Of a DNA stretch of 64,000 nucleotides, positions 26,115 to 36,420 are shown piece after piece. The position numbers were made by a program, and so were the translations under genes. The notes under the pieces are model-generated. The model had not been told where the DNA came from and ran no database searches. It saw only the letters and a program-made list of their open reading frames with translations. How positions within the stretch are numbered: position 1 is the stretch's first letter; each line of letters begins with the position of its first letter. The DNA is from Nymphaea colorata (Eukaryota; Streptophyta; Magnoliopsida; Nymphaeales; Nymphaeaceae), in assembly GCF_008831285.2 (NCBI RefSeq), contig NC_045148.1:5394001-5458000 (forward strand), written 5' to 3'.

Positions 26115-29100
26115 TTTGATAATATAGACAGGGCTTTGTTAATATGGAGCTATTGAGATGAACCAGGTTCCTTTGTGAGACAAGCTGTCAATAGTGATCC
26201 ACAGTTTATTTCTCTACATTTCCATCCATTTACCAAGGTTGTGGTTTTACTTTATCAGTTATTATGAAAAATATCATATAAAAGTTCATCATTTCCTTTT
26301 TGTGGTATATATTTGCTTGAAATGGTTGCGTGTGGAACTTGGTTGGGACTTCACAATCTGAGTTAGTTTGACACATTCTAATGGCATGCACATGGCCAAC
26401 ATGGCAAAAAGCCTAGAAATCAGACCTTTCATTTGCCTTTAGACACAAAAAAGTGCATGTCTTTTTGAGCTTTTAAAATTTGATGCGTTTTCAGCCAATG
26501 AGCTTTGAATGAAACCATGACATGCATTAGATTAATTTAGAGCATTGTCACAAATATCGTTCTCGGGTTTTTAGCAACAAGGTTTTTCTTGGGTATTTTT
26601 CGGCAAAATTGTTTCCTTTGGGGAAAAATCTCAGGAAAATTGTGGCAAACTTTAAAAAATTAAAAATTTCTAAATAGATAAAAATAAAATAAATGAGAAC
26701 TAATAAGAAGATATAAATAAAAATAGATGAAAGTGGTACAAAGAATGTTTTAATGGTGCTAAAAATAATGAAAAATAATTTAGTTTAAGTTTAAAATTGA
26801 ATCATTGATGATCTTAATGTTAAAAAAGATAAAAATGAAAAAGTCGGAAAAAAATTCACGACAAAAAACGCAAAAAAAATCGTGAAACACGATAAATTTA
26901 TTTTGCATGTTTTTTTTTCAAAATATTGCGATATATACACACACACACACACATACACGGTTTCTTTCCGTTTTCTCATTTTTTCCATGAATATCACTAC
27001 ATTTTTGAAAATATCATGATATCTGTGACACTGATTTATAGGCTATTGTCACCGACTCTATAGATCAAATCTGTGGGCTTGTATTTACATAAGAGAAGAC
27101 AAAATGGAAGTTCCTAATTGCATAGCACATACTATTGCTTGTAGCAAGCTTGTGCCTTTCGTTTTGGTGTCTTCCTGCATTCTCATTTTATTTGGCAAGT
27201 GACAATGAGTTATTTTCTTGCAGATGGCATTCTCTTGGGAGGCATCGTAGTAATGTATGAGATGCATAATTTCTTGCGCCCGCTTTTGTTAGTTTTATAT
27301 TCATTTTGGATTCCTCAAATAGTGACTAATGTCATAAAGGATACTCGGAAACCTCTCCATCCTTACTACATATTGGGGATCACTGTGACACGTTTGGCCA
27401 TTCCATTATATATTTTTGGTTGCCCAAACAACTTCATGCGAATTGATACTGACTGGAATTGGTGTTTGTGTCTCATGATATTTGTGGGAGTTCAAGCTAT
27501 CATTCTTCTCCTTCAACACTATTTGGGATCTCGATGGTTCATTCCTCGTCAGGTTGGAATTTCTACAGTTATTTCCTTTGTTGTGGGACAGGTTCTTTCA
27601 GATTAAGTTCTATATGGAATGTAACTTTACATTTATGCTCATGAGCTGTACTGATTTATATCTAAATAGCCTTTTCATGGAAGGTGGTTCACTTTGAATC
27701 TTTATTGACTCTCCTGAAGCAAAAGCTTCATCAATAACCAGTGCTTCTCTTTTATTATCCTCTGTAGTATTTTCATTCTTATTCGTACTTATTTTTTGTG
27801 CTTCATATTTATGTTTTCAATTTTTAGTATGTGGAGATACAAGTAAATTTTAATTTCAAAATATTTCCCTCAAATAACTTTATGCAAAATGTTTTGAATA
27901 TAAACTCTGAATTTATGTTTTTTATCACTGGGCTTGCACTTGATACCTAACGTGCATTTATTCAGGTCTGCTGTTGCTCAAGTTATTGAATGCTTCACAT
28001 GAATTTGAAAGTCTAATTTCTGTTGGTTATGCTCTTCTCACTTGCTGATTTAGTTGGTGCATTGCTTAATTTTTTGATTCGTTTCATCCATTTGCATATT
28101 AAGAATTGAATTTTTTCATAATTTTTAAGAATTCAGTTGACAACTGGTTGTGTGGCCCTTGGGTGGTTTTTGTCTTGCTGATTTCTTTTGCTTTTTCGTT
28201 TTCACATGTTTAAATGAGGTGATAATTTAGTGGTGCTTAAATAGATTGTCATTGAATGCATCTTGTCTCATGCTCCTCCAAACAACAAGATCTCCTCCCA
28301 AGTAGATGCAGTACCCTGAAGTAGATATTCTAGTATCAACACAGCCTGCCCAGGATTCCTCTTCATGTAACACAAGATTCTGTCGACAGCCTTCAAGTGA
28401 GTATCGGTTGGCGCGTGCATGAACTGTCTCATCACATTCACAACAAAGGTGATATCAGGTCTAGTCAGAGTAAGGTAGATCAATTTTCCAACCAGACATT
28501 GATACCTCCACTTAGCTTCTTCTCAAAGAAGTTCTCCATCCTTAATACTGAGTTTGTGTCCAGCATCCAGAGGAGTAGAAGCCGGTTTACACCTTAGTTT
28601 TCCTATCTCATTCAGTAAATCCAAGGTATACTTCCTTTGATTTAGCACAATGGTCGTACCTAATCTAGAAATTTCAGTACTAAGAAAATATCTTAGTTTG
28701 CCAAGGTCCTTGAGATCAAATTCAGCAGCCAGTAAACCCTTTAATCTTGTTATTTCATCTTCATCATCACATGTAACAACAAGAGAGTAACCTTACCCTT
28801 TTTCCTTTTTACTAATAGAGTATGATCTCTGTTTCCTTGATTATAGCCATGTTGTCTCATTACACGTCTAAGACGTTCAAACTATGCTCGGGGAGACTAC
28901 TTGAGCCCATACAAAGCCTTCTTCAGTTTACAACATTTTTCCGGTTTCTCATATCCTAGGGGCATATACATATACACTTCTTCTTCAAGATCTTCATTGA
29001 GAAAAACATTCTTAACGTCAAGTTGACACATCTTCCACTCCTTCAAGACTGCTAGAGAAATAATAACTCTAACAGTCTTCATCTTCGCAACAGGAGCAAA

Positions 29101-30424
29101 CATCTCCAAGTAGTCAATCCCATATTTCTGACTAAACCCCTTGACAACCAGGCGAGCTTTGTACCTCTCAACATTCCCATCTGGTTTGTACTTAATAGTG
29201 TAGACCCACTTGGATCCAATCAGATGAGCCGCTTCAGGGATCTCTACCACTTTTCCATGTTTGGTTTCTGCTCAAGGCTTCGATCTCTTCTTGTATAGCA
29301 TGAGTCCACTTGAGATCATTCTGAGCCTCTGTAACAGTCAGTTTACTCTGATCAATGTTATAGAGGAGTTGAGATGAGGAGAAGCACAAATATACTCATT
29401 AGGTGACCGTAGCTCTTGAAGCTTTGAGGTCTAAGCTTCGTGGGCAAAAAATGAATACATAAACACAGAAAAGGAGAATTTTTTTGGAAAAGCACCTAAA
29501 CTTTTCTTTGGTTAATCAAACAGATTCATAACTCTAATAAAAAGGATATTACATATACTAAAAAAACCAAGTTCTTTGGATATAATTAATCACGTAATAA
29601 TAATATTAGATATGCTTAAGAAGGAATACAAACTAATGAATTTACAATTTGTGTTTGTTAATGGTAGTTTCGTCATTCTCATCATATTAACTGGAGCTTA
29701 AGTTAGTAATAAATCAGGTTAACGGGCAAATAGTTGTTTTGATCAATGGTGTAAAACTTTAAGTGACTTTTGGACAATATGTAAGAGGTTGGGTGTGTCC
29801 TAGGTTATTATTACCAATTCTTTAGGTGCGCTTTGGAAAATTTCACTAAAACTATAAAAATCAACAAAAAATATCAAAGTGCATAGATCTAATAATAGCC
29901 ATATAATTTAATTGAATAATAATGTTTATGTACTTAAATATTAATATATTTCAGTCGTGAATGGCTCGCACAATTTTTGGGGGGATGATGGGGCAACAGG
30001 GCAAAGGTTATCCACCAATAGATTTCATTTTCTTTTGTAATGATTGATAATTTTGATTTTGCTTTTCTTCCCGAGTTCTGCTGTGGTGATATGTTCTTTC
30101 ATTGATGTTGATCAGATTCTACCTGAGAAATATAACTATCACAGGAAGATTGAGCAAAGCACAAATCATGCTAGTGATTGCGTCATCTGCATGACTGCAA
30201 TTGATCTGTCGCAGCATTCTGATGACTTCATGGTAACTAGTTAAAGTATTTCTATACGATTAGTGTTGCTGACTGGCTACCCTAAAACGTAACTTGGATT
30301 TTGACCTCCATTACTGCTGCAGGTGACACCATGTGAACATCTTTTCCACTCTGGTTGCTTGCAAAGATGGATGGACATAAAGATGGAATGCCCGACTTGC
30401 CGGCGTCCCCTGCCTCCTGTTTAG
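14904..30424 (+). CDS. FLY2-like: FLY1/FLY2-type transmembrane RING-H2 E3 ubiquitin ligase, 3' seven exons
   Basis: Seven exons join in one frame: 14904-15061, 15162-15221, 15374-15467, 25752-25919, 27224-27552, 30116-30232 and 30323-30424 (stop TAG). They give about 341 residues of a protein that is about 560 long in Arabidopsis. All introns are GT-AG. The visible part has a luminal stretch ([18 protein letters not shown]), then about seven hydrophobic helices (for example [46 protein letters not shown]). A C-terminal RING-H2 follows: CVIC, then CEHLFHSGC, then CPTC, with all eight zinc ligands present. Family members (FLYING SAUCER in Arabidopsis, Tul1 in yeast) are Golgi/endosomal membrane E3 ligases; FLY1 affects pectin methylesterification in seed mucilage. 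The first visible exon needs one base from an upstream exon that is not found, so the 5' part lies outside the window or is lost. Intact frame and splice sites argue for function. Confidence 0.93.
16226..16610. mobile_element. MITE, first unit of a tandem dimer
   Basis: The left terminus reads AAGACCACTTGGGTAAG, and the right end (about 16573-16605) is its imperfect inverse (CTTACCCAAGTGGTTTGG). The interior is AT-rich and non-coding. A second unit of the same family follows with almost no gap. TA-rich sequence on both sides hides any target duplication. Confidence 0.78.
16611..16978. mobile_element. MITE, second unit of a tandem dimer
   Basis: It has the same internal landmarks as the first unit: AATCTAACCT then ATAGATATGATCTTAA, TATAACATCAAAATTTT, and ACACATTAG. 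The right end (CTTGCCCAAGTGGTCTGG, near 16950-16967) is the inverse of the left terminus of unit one. It has diverged from unit one by point changes and small indels. Confidence 0.78.
16978..17010. repeat. (AT)n microsatellite
   Basis: About 16 AT units directly abut the right end of the MITE dimer. A shorter TA tract at 16186-16224 abuts its left end. Confidence 0.95.
17340..18911. other. Unassigned block with a GA-rich sense strand, host of Copia element 3
   Basis: Base composition differs from the AT-rich surroundings: purine-rich on the plus strand, with (GA)n at 18796-18822. Two minus-strand open frames (17789-17358, Ser/Leu/Pro-rich; 18200-17835, starting [16 protein letters not shown]) have no family signature I recognise. 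They could be remnants of a transposon or gene fragment, or chance frames on a pyrimidine-rich strand. The sequence resumes after Copia element 3 at 24407. Confidence 0.4.
18912..19198 (-). repeat. 3' LTR of Copia element 3
   Basis: 287 bp with TG...CA ends. It contains a single copy of the motif GGATTTACGTGGAAAACCTC that is multiplied and inverted in the 5' LTR. It is adjacent to the polypurine tract. Confidence 0.93.
19193..19675 (-). pseudogene. RNase H domain of Copia element 3
   Basis: The domain continues the RT frame after an in-frame TGA at about 19675, where relatives have Gly in the phrase EGYSDADW. Landmarks are [40 protein letters not shown] and [10 protein letters not shown]. 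The C-terminal end reaches the polypurine tract and LTR. The stop separates RNase H from RT, so no complete polyprotein is made. Confidence 0.9.
19676..20755 (-). pseudogene. Reverse transcriptase of Copia element 3
   Basis: An open frame of about 359 codons holds the RVT_2 domain: [58 protein letters not shown], and the polymerase motif [17 protein letters not shown] and LRYFLGIEI follow. It ends in the connection region with [20 protein letters not shown] frameshift near 20750 separates it from the integrase tail. It is the best preserved domain in the window and a good query for dating the family. Confidence 0.93.
20756..22540 (-). pseudogene. Protease and integrase of Copia element 3
   Basis: Protease is marked by [10 protein letters not shown] near 22420. 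GAG-pre-integrase and the zinc-binding HHCC region follow ([25 protein letters not shown]). The integrase core carries [37 protein letters not shown] and GMTERKNRH, which contain the D, D and E residues of the DDE triad. A hydrophilic linker to RT lies in another frame (21141-20740). It begins in a frame different from gag, so at least two frameshifts are present. Confidence 0.92.
22494..23462 (-). pseudogene. gag of Copia element 3
   Basis: ATG at 23462 ([11 protein letters not shown]) is about 400 bp downstream of the primer-binding site. The frame is also open upstream, but that part is Arg-rich leader. About 322 codons include a UBN2/retrotran_gag region ([52 protein letters not shown]) and one CCHC zinc knuckle ([14 protein letters not shown]). 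It ends at a TGA, with pol continuing in another frame. Copia elements usually encode gag and pol in one frame, so this is probably a mutation and not programmed frameshifting. Confidence 0.88.
23854..23866 (-). promoter_or_regulatory. tRNA-Met primer-binding site of Copia element 3
   Basis: The complement reads TGGTATCAGAGCC directly next to the LTR edge at 23867. This is the plant Copia site for initiator tRNA-Met, and it matches the site of the TRIM at 5516-5971. Confidence 0.93.
23867..24406 (-). repeat. 5' LTR of Copia element 3 with internal foldback
   Basis: 540 bp compared with 287 bp in the partner LTR. The extra 253 bp consists of direct and inverted copies of GGATTTACGTGGAAAACCTC (near 23910 and 23948 forward, near 24035 and 24073 inverse, then forward again near 24128). 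The interior also holds an inverse copy of the GGTTAGAGCTTCC phrase at 24000-24014. Both outer ends match the partner LTR, so the insertion is internal. Confidence 0.92.
24412..25751 (+). other. Intron sequence, nothing further recognised
   Basis: AT-rich intronic sequence. A short direct repeat CGCACCTGACTTGTGTT occurs at about 24626 and 24679. A pyrimidine-rich tract precedes the acceptor at 25750. Confidence 0.5.
26075..26111. repeat. (GA)n microsatellite
   Basis: About 18 GA units in the intron between exons 25752-25919 and 27224-27552. Confidence 0.95.
26543..27033. mobile_element. MITE of about 490 bp in an intron of the E3 ligase gene
   Basis: The left end reads CATTGTCACAAATATC. The right end is its inverse with two differences (GATATCTGTGACACTG). 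The interior is AT-rich, non-coding and contains (AC)n at 26936-26955. The same terminus occurs at 14283-14300. Confidence 0.65.
28255..29360 (-). mobile_element. Copia fragment (RT to RNase H) in an intron
   Basis: A minus-strand piece of the same family as element 2. It contains [58 protein letters not shown] and YGLK near 29250-28897, and [20 protein letters not shown] near 28483-28400. Frames change repeatedly. Neither LTR nor flanking duplication was seen, so it is a truncated insertion in the intron 27553-30115. Confidence 0.88.
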
Positions 30425-31210
30425 GAACTCCTATTGGTCTTGTATACTACAACATATTGACATCACACTTCCATCATAATGCAAATTGGGTCTGGTGAAT
30501 CATGATTATATTCTTAGTGTTTTTTCCTTTTTTTATAGTTTGATTTCAGATGGTTCTCGTCCATATTTAAAATAAAATTGTTATACATAATTAATTTCAG
30601 GTTTTCAGTGTAGGATGCCAAACTGTAAATTCCCTGTAGATGAATTGTCTGGCCATTAAGTCCAGAGGCATGAGCCAGAAATGCTGCATAGTCATCAACA
30701 ATCTGGAGACTACATTGCATATTTTCCACATTGTTGTAATTTAATTAACATTTTGCTTGCTGTCAACTCTTTTCGGTGGCTTTTGCAGGCAATGTTTGCA
30801 TTCTTTTGGATCTGAATGTCAAAGACTGCTTTGTATAATTTCAATAATGTTGTAATCTGAAAATATTTCTCTTCCTCCAACAGCTTCGCAGTAGCTGTTC
30901 AACAATGCTCGTGTTGTTTGGGATCTGAGTATGACTGTGCGAAAATTCTGTATGCATGAGACTTTAATTATACGTAAAGACAATACATTCTTCCTTTTCC
31001 GCGTTGATGGATATGGTCTCTTTCCGGTTGTATATATATCTGCTGGTCTGAAAGCTCTTAACCATTTTGTAGAGCATGGTGAGGAAATCATTCAAGTTTT
31101 TTCTTTGGCGTGTTGCATGCTGATCGACACGGTGACCTGTGGTGACACACTTTCACACAACAGGTTCCCGCTGGGTATGGCTTGGGTCAAAAAGTTATAC
31201 TCTAAGTAAC
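30425..31210 (+). other. Probable 3' UTR and flank of the E3 ligase gene
   Basis: No coding signature. The sequence after the stop is T-rich as in plant 3' UTRs. A polyadenylation site cannot be fixed by eye. The frame 30931-31209 has no recognisable domain. Confidence 0.35.
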
Positions 31211-31429
31211 TGGCTGCGTCATGCATAGATAAATTATAAATCCAAGTCCAATTAGAACGGACAACATATACAAAAATAATGGACCCAACTAAGAAATCAA
31301 TGAGAAAAAACTGGTGTGTATTTTGTCATTTTAGTAGTAGTTCAAACATTTTTCTCATTGTATTTCTTTTAATTATTTTTTTATTTCAAATGGACAATCT
31401 TGTTTACATGGTTGGGTAACTTTACAGTA

Positions 31430-31440
<11 letters not shown>

Positions 31441-31513
<73 letters not shown>
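31441..31513. repeat. (TA)n microsatellite
   Basis: About 36 TA units preceded by a short (GT)n at 31431-31441. It lies between the E3 ligase gene and the CAF1-like cluster. Confidence 0.97.
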
Positions 31514-31516
<3 letters not shown>

Positions 31517-32237
31517 GTAAATTTTATGTGGGAAGCCTACATATTACTACAACCGCACTATCTGTCTATGGTTAATTTCTTTATATAAAGTTAATCTCAT
31601 TCCTCAGTTTTTCGAAAGATTCATTTGAATGGGAAGCATGATTTCTTGTTTTTTGTGGGAAATCAATTTGAACTGGATACTAAGCTTCCATGTTTCCCGA
31701 TGCAACACAGTTAACAACGTGGCCGGATTTCTCTAGTATCATGAGATCATCACTGGGCGAACCAGTGAGCTTGCAGGTGATCTATACATTTCATTCACTG
31801 TTTGAATTTAGCTTACTCGCCTACTAATAGCGGCACCCATCATCTTTTATGCTTGATGGTGTTGGCATATTTGGACATCCGGGGATTGTTTAGATTTTCC
31901 GAACCAACCTGGAAAATTATATACTTTTCCATAAACAGTCGCCTAGAAGTTTCACGAAATGGCAATCTAACTTTGAACGCGCAATAGAACATACTGAAAG
32001 AATTGTTTCATTGAACAGCCAGCGTGAATTACAAAATCGCCAAAATTCGTAATTCAGGTTGTCAATAGAAAACAGTGCAGACTTGATCTTATTTTGGTTA
32101 TATCAGTAAAGTTGTGTGCCTTTTAAGAAAAATTTGAATTATTGAACCATAACAGCCTGCAATCAATCAAGAATCATTTAGGATGGAGTCGATTCTTGAG
32201 CTCCAAAGAGCCAACCTGCTAAGAGAGGGGTAGACGT

Positions 32238-32240
<3 letters not shown>

Positions 32241-32278
<38 letters not shown>
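32241..32278. repeat. (CT)n(GT)n tract upstream of CAF1-like gene A
   Basis: Fifteen CT units followed by four GT units, about 180 bp before the ATG at 32455. Pyrimidine-rich sequence continues at 32383-32402. Such Y-patches are common near plant transcription starts, so this may lie in the core promoter or 5' UTR; no clear TATA box was found. Confidence 0.6.
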
Positions 32279-32454
32279 ACTGAAGATCCTGCAACTTCTG
32301 CAACCACCATTCTTTCTCACCACCCACGAAAGAACTACGAGAACCAACAATCTGTTCATCTCATACTCTCAGTTAGAGCACGCTCTCTCTCTCCCTGTCT
32401 CTCTCCATATCGTTTCTTGACTTTCTTGCTCTTTCTTGGCCGGACATTTCCGCC

Positions 32455-33309
32455 ATGAAATCCAACGTCCTCTTCAAACGTGTGTGGAAGGACAACTTGG
32501 AGGAGGAGATGAGTATCATCAAGGGCTTCCTCCCCAGTCACCAATTCGTCTCCTTGACCACTCGCCTTCTTCGATGCCGCGATAGAGTCCCTCCCGCCAA
32601 CGACTGGGGTGACATCGATGTCAACTACGCCACGCTCCGCCTGATTGGCGACAACTATAAGAGCATGGTGCAGGTCGGCCTTGCCTTCTCGGACAAGCAA
32701 GGGATGCTGCCGAGATGCCCAGTAACAAAGCGGCCCTGCGTGTGGGAGTTCAACCTCATGGCGGTGGACGACGCCGGCAACGGCCGTGAAGCGGCGGATC
32801 TATCGGAGGAGGAGGAGCGATTCTTGCAGGAATGCTGCAGTGGTACCACGGGCGAGAGGCTGCGGAGGGAGGGGATCCATCCGGGATTCTTTGCCGTTGA
32901 GTTGTGGCAGTGCGCGGTGCTCATGCAGGATCACATCTGCTGGGTGGTGTTCAAAGGCGGTCTCGACTTCGTGGCGCTGCTTCGGTGGGTGAGGCACAGC
33001 GTCCAGAGCCTACCGGCCGACCGGGCGGAATTCTTGAAGCTGCTGCTTCTGTACTTCCCGCTCTTCTACGACCTGGCTGCACTGATGGGTCTGCACGACC
33101 AGTGGAACGACGGGACGATCGGGGGTCTGGGGAGGTCGGTGAACATGGAGAGGGAGGGTGAGCCTCCGCACGGAGCGGCGGCCGACTGCCTGCTGGCCAT
33201 GCGCATCTTCACAGCGTTGATGAAGTTAAAGCTTAGCACTGCGCTGCTGGAATATGCCGTGACGGCGGTCTTTGGGGTCAGCGAGGAAGGACTTGACGAC
33301 GACTCTTGA
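32455..33309 (+). CDS. CAF1-like protein A (presumed inactive deadenylase)
   Basis: An intronless frame of 284 codons from ATG 32455 (CGCCATGA context). It matches the CAF1/POP2 family (270-280 residues in plants, the CCR4-NOT deadenylase subunit) along its whole length: VWKDNLEEEMSIIK at the N-terminus, MVQVGLAFSDKQGMLPRC, CVWEFNL, GIHPGFFAVEL, WVVFKGGLDF, YFPLFYDLAAL and GAAADCLLAMR. In active CAF1 the first motif is Asp-Thr-Glu; here the aligned residues are Thr35-Thr36-Arg37, so two of four Mg ligands are lost. Asp171, Asp244 and His239 remain. The His of the FHSGYDF motif is Lys167. It is GC-rich compared with its flanks and lacks the C-terminal tail of genes C-E. An active enzyme is unlikely; an intact frame suggests it still makes protein. 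Confidence 0.92.
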   Translation: MKSNVLFKRVWKDNLEEEMSIIKGFLPSHQFVSLTTRLLRCRDRVPPANDWGDIDVNYATLRLIGDNYKSMVQVGLAFSDKQGMLPRCPVTKRPCVWEFNLMAVDDAGNGREAADLSEEEERFLQECCSGTTGERLRREGIHPGFFAVELWQCAVLMQDHICWVVFKGGLDFVALLRWVRHSVQSLPADRAEFLKLLLLYFPLFYDLAALMGLHDQWNDGTIGGLGRSVNMEREGEPPHGAAADCLLAMRIFTALMKLKLSTALLEYAVTAVFGVSEEGLDDDS

Positions 33310-33881
33310 TCATGAATCTCCATTATTGTTCATCGCCCACCGTCTCGCTCATTGGCGGTCCGGCCCTTTCCTTGTATCTTTTTCCGTCTGCAGCTCCTCT
33401 GGTGTTGGTGTTTCTGTTTGTCTTTCGATATCTTCTGATACAAATTGAACCTTGCTAAGAACGATGGTGGTGGTGTATTAGTTAGATTTACACGTCGTGC
33501 AGATTGTATTTCTCTCTTTTGGTGGTTTTTGTGATGATCATTTGAACTCTTTGAATGTTCCTCTTGTCTGGCTTGTAAATGATTTTGGATTCTTGATGAA
33601 GAAGAAGTTGGTTTCCTGTGATCGGTTGCAATTTGTCTGCTATATCATAGGCTATTCCTGCATACTATCAGCTAACCATGAGTCTTTCTTGAAGAGTAGA
33701 GCGAGAGAGATCTAAAGGCTTTTGTATTTAGTTCGAAACGGATCTAGACCTGCTATGAATTAGAGGTGTACTACGTCTAAAAGAGATGATATCAAACTCC
33801 ACAAAAAGACATGCAATATAGCAATTCTATATCGAATATTAAAATGCTTTTTACATTCTTTCAAGTAGCCTGTTTACCAAG
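33310..33881. other. Spacer between CAF1-like genes A and B
   Basis: Contains the presumed 3' UTR of gene A. No further gene seen. Confidence 0.5.
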
Positions 33882-34103
33882 GTACGATAGTAAGGCAAAA
33901 CGGATCCGAACTGTAATGAGACTCTTATGCATTATATAAGGTTGTGGCTTATATGGTATTTGGATTTGAGCCTGAAATTCCACATTTTCCATATTTATCC
34001 TAATTGTACATAAAATCAACTTGGATCTTGCCTTTGTTGGTTCCTCATTAGATTTCAAAATTTCAAGCTTCAATTCAATTAAATATGAGTCTGACTCCGA
34101 TCA
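33882..34103 (+). promoter_or_regulatory. Conserved upstream block, copy at gene B
   Basis: About 220 bp. The block matches 42466-42660 in inverse orientation, and it lies upstream of gene B and of gene D in the same direction relative to each gene. Shared phrases in gene-D plus-strand sense include AGACTCATATTT, AATTTTGAAATCTAA, GTGGAATTTCAGG (gene B) against ATGGAATTTCAGG (gene D), and ACCATATAAGCCACA. It ends about 135 bp before the ATG at 34238 and contains TTATATAAGG (33931-33940) on the plus strand. It may be a duplicated promoter or a MITE, since both ends carry an imperfect inverted TCAGACTCA. Confidence 0.65.
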
Positions 34104-34237
34104 AGAAAGATCCCAAACTGAATTATATGATATGTAAGCAATGGTTCGGATCTTCTGAACACTTGTTTACATCCAAGTCGCCCTCTCTCTCGCTCTCTCT
34201 CTGACATTCTTGCTTTCTTGAGTTGGTGGGAGCGGCC

Positions 34238-35086
34238 ATGGACGCTCCCGTTCGCATCAGGAGCGTGTGGGCAGACAACGTTCACCATGAGATCATAGCC
34301 ATCATCAAGCAGGCTGCCCTCTCCCATCCCTTCATCTCCCTCTCCATCAACCTCCTGCACAGCAACCGCAACCACCAACGCCGCGGCAGGATCCCTCCCG
34401 GCGCTTCCCCGGGCGACCCCAACGCCAACTACGCCACGCTCCGCGCCACCGTTGGTGCCTCCGTCCTCCAGGTGGGGCTCGCTCTCTCGGATGAAGGCGG
34501 CAACCTGCCGACGTGCGAGGACACGGGGCAGCCCTGCGCCTGGGAATTTAATCTCCGGGTGGTCGACCGCCGGACCGGCGAATTCGCGCCGTGGCAGCAC
34601 GGCGTCCTGCGGGCTTGCGCAGTCGATGCCGAGGAGAGCAAGAGGCGAGCAATCGATCCCTCGCACTTCAGCTTCAGCCTATTCGGAGCCAGCATCCTGA
34701 TGAGAAGCCGCATCCGCTGGGTCGTCTTCAAAGGCGGCCTGGACTTCGGGGGCCTCCTGAAGTTGCTTAGAGGAGAGGATCTGCCTCGGAAGCGCGACGA
34801 GTGGTTCCAGTGGCTACGGGCATACTTCCCGAGCTTCTACGACGTCATGCACCTGACCGCGCACCTGCGTCTCTCCCCAGCCGGAGGAGGCGGAAGCCTC
34901 GACGGCGTGGCGGAAACGATGGGCGTAGGGAGGGACGGGCAACATACCCAGGGCGCGGGGTCGGACAGCCTGCTGGTGCTGCGGGTGTTCTTGAAGATGA
35001 AGCAGGAAAGCTTCGGAGGCGGCTTCCTGGAGCACCTTCATGGCAACGTCCTCTTTGGTTTCTGCAAGAGCGGAGAGCATGTCTGA
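34238..35086 (+). CDS. CAF1-like protein B (presumed inactive deadenylase)
   Basis: An intronless frame of 282 codons. The start is ATG 34238 (GCGGCCATGG, strong context); the frame is open a little further but without an ATG. Of the five paralogues it keeps most of the canonical C-terminal half: DFGGLLKLLRGEDLP, YFPSFYDVMHL, a Gly-rich loop, and AGSDSLLVLR. The Asp-x-Glu of the first DEDD motif is replaced by Ser36-Ile37-Asn38. Asp169 and Asp243 remain. The conserved His five residues before the last Asp is Gln238, although a His lies at 236. FHSGYDF is FKGGLDF as in the other members. It is very GC-rich. It probably represents an earlier step of divergence than C-E. Catalytic loss is inferred from alignment by eye. 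Confidence 0.92.
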   Translation: MDAPVRIRSVWADNVHHEIIAIIKQAALSHPFISLSINLLHSNRNHQRRGRIPPGASPGDPNANYATLRATVGASVLQVGLALSDEGGNLPTCEDTGQPCAWEFNLRVVDRRTGEFAPWQHGVLRACAVDAEESKRRAIDPSHFSFSLFGASILMRSRIRWVVFKGGLDFGGLLKLLRGEDLPRKRDEWFQWLRAYFPSFYDVMHLTAHLRLSPAGGGGSLDGVAETMGVGRDGQHTQGAGSDSLLVLRVFLKMKQESFGGGFLEHLHGNVLFGFCKSGEHV

Positions 35087-36194
35087 TCGATCGCAGTCCT
35101 GTGAGGGATCTTCCTCTCTCCTTCATTGCCAGCTGGTGCAACTCATGTAACCTTTCGTGTTTTATCTCTCAATCTTTTCACCATGACGTCTAAGAACACT
35201 GACCTTCTGCGCTTGAATCTTGGTTTTCTTTCTTTTTCCCTTCCCGTCAGTTTGGATGAAGAAGTGTTGTGTTGTTCTTTTTATTCTAAAACAGAAACAA
35301 GATTTGATGAGCATCGCTTACACAAACCCTTACGTACAGATGATCGAAATCTTAGAATGGCTAGTTCATGCCAAGAGGTCCAATCGCCCGGTGTTGGAAG
35401 TTTACTTCGGAGCTTTAAGATCACCAAACCGTAGACATGCAAGAACAGAGCTCACATTAAGCCTTTTTTTATTCAAGATGATGACAAGAACGATGTAGAT
35501 CAAGAGCGACATTCATCCACTACTACTCCAAAATGATAACGTAATGAGGAAATGACTGTGCCTTGCACCTGATTGGGAGGCAAAGCAAATGGAATAATTG
35601 AGTGAAAATCATGGTAGATCGAATAAATAGTGTTAATAATTCTACACAGCAGATTGTTAAAAGATATGCATGAACTTTCCTGCATAACATGAAGGACCTA
35701 ATGTCTAATTCGCAGTTATTTAAAAATACTATTTATAATTTAAAATAAAATTTGGATTCAAATAGGTATGATGGGTAATTGAGTACAGATCATCTACGAC
35801 TCGCGCTCCCTACCGTACTGTCCTCGTTCCAATATGTCCTAAAAACGAAAAAGGAAAAATGGAGATGCACTTGCAATAGAACATATCGAATCATGACATC
35901 ATAAAGAAAGAGCCCGACTCAGCATTGAACCGTAATTTAAACTTTTTTAAATTTTTAGCTATTCAACAATATGGTTGTTCATTTGAATTATATATATATT
36001 GAATGGTAACTTCAACATTTTAAAGTTAGTTTTATCATGATAAGTGGTTAAAAAAAAAGTGATGGACATTTTTTGTCATTTAATATTAATTCACACTTTT
36101 TTCTTTTTGTTTTTTTTTCAACTATTCATTTGCAAATAAAAGACCCTGGTTAAATGTGTGTGCATATATATGTGTAAATATATATATAAAATTG
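35087..36194. other. Intergenic, no gene seen
   Basis: Contains the 3' flank of gene B and AT-rich sequence. The segment 36040-36110 (GTGATGGACATTTTTTGTCA) resembles the interior of the MITE at 62283-62496. Confidence 0.4.
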
Positions 36195-36420
36195 AGTGAA
36201 GATTCTAGCTACCAAGAATCACCAAGCTGTCTAACTAAGATAATCTATATAAAGCTGATGAAGGGTTGGGAGAAGAACAATGATAATAGTGTAAAATAAT
36301 GAAAAATGCCATCACTTTTTTTTTTTGCTTGGTTTTCTCTGTTTTTGCTTGTCTTTCTTTTAACTTTTCTCATGTTGGATTAAATTATCTTGGTTAAATG
36401 GTTGGATGATTTTGAAATAT
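36195..36420. mobile_element. MITE
   Basis: The left end, GAATCACCAAGCTGTCTAAC then TAAGATAATCT, is matched in inverse by the right end near 36372-36415 (AAATTATCTTGGTTAAATGG, TTGGATGATTTTGAAAT). The left end also matches the inverse right end of the MITE at 62283-62496 (GAATCACCTAGCCATCTAA), so the two belong to one family. Confidence 0.62.

Noticed and set aside
32655-33323. Overlapping frames antisense and out of frame to CAF1-like genes A and B (also at C, D and E)
   Set aside because: GC-rich coding sequence leaves shadow frames open. Only the sense frame aligns with CAF1.
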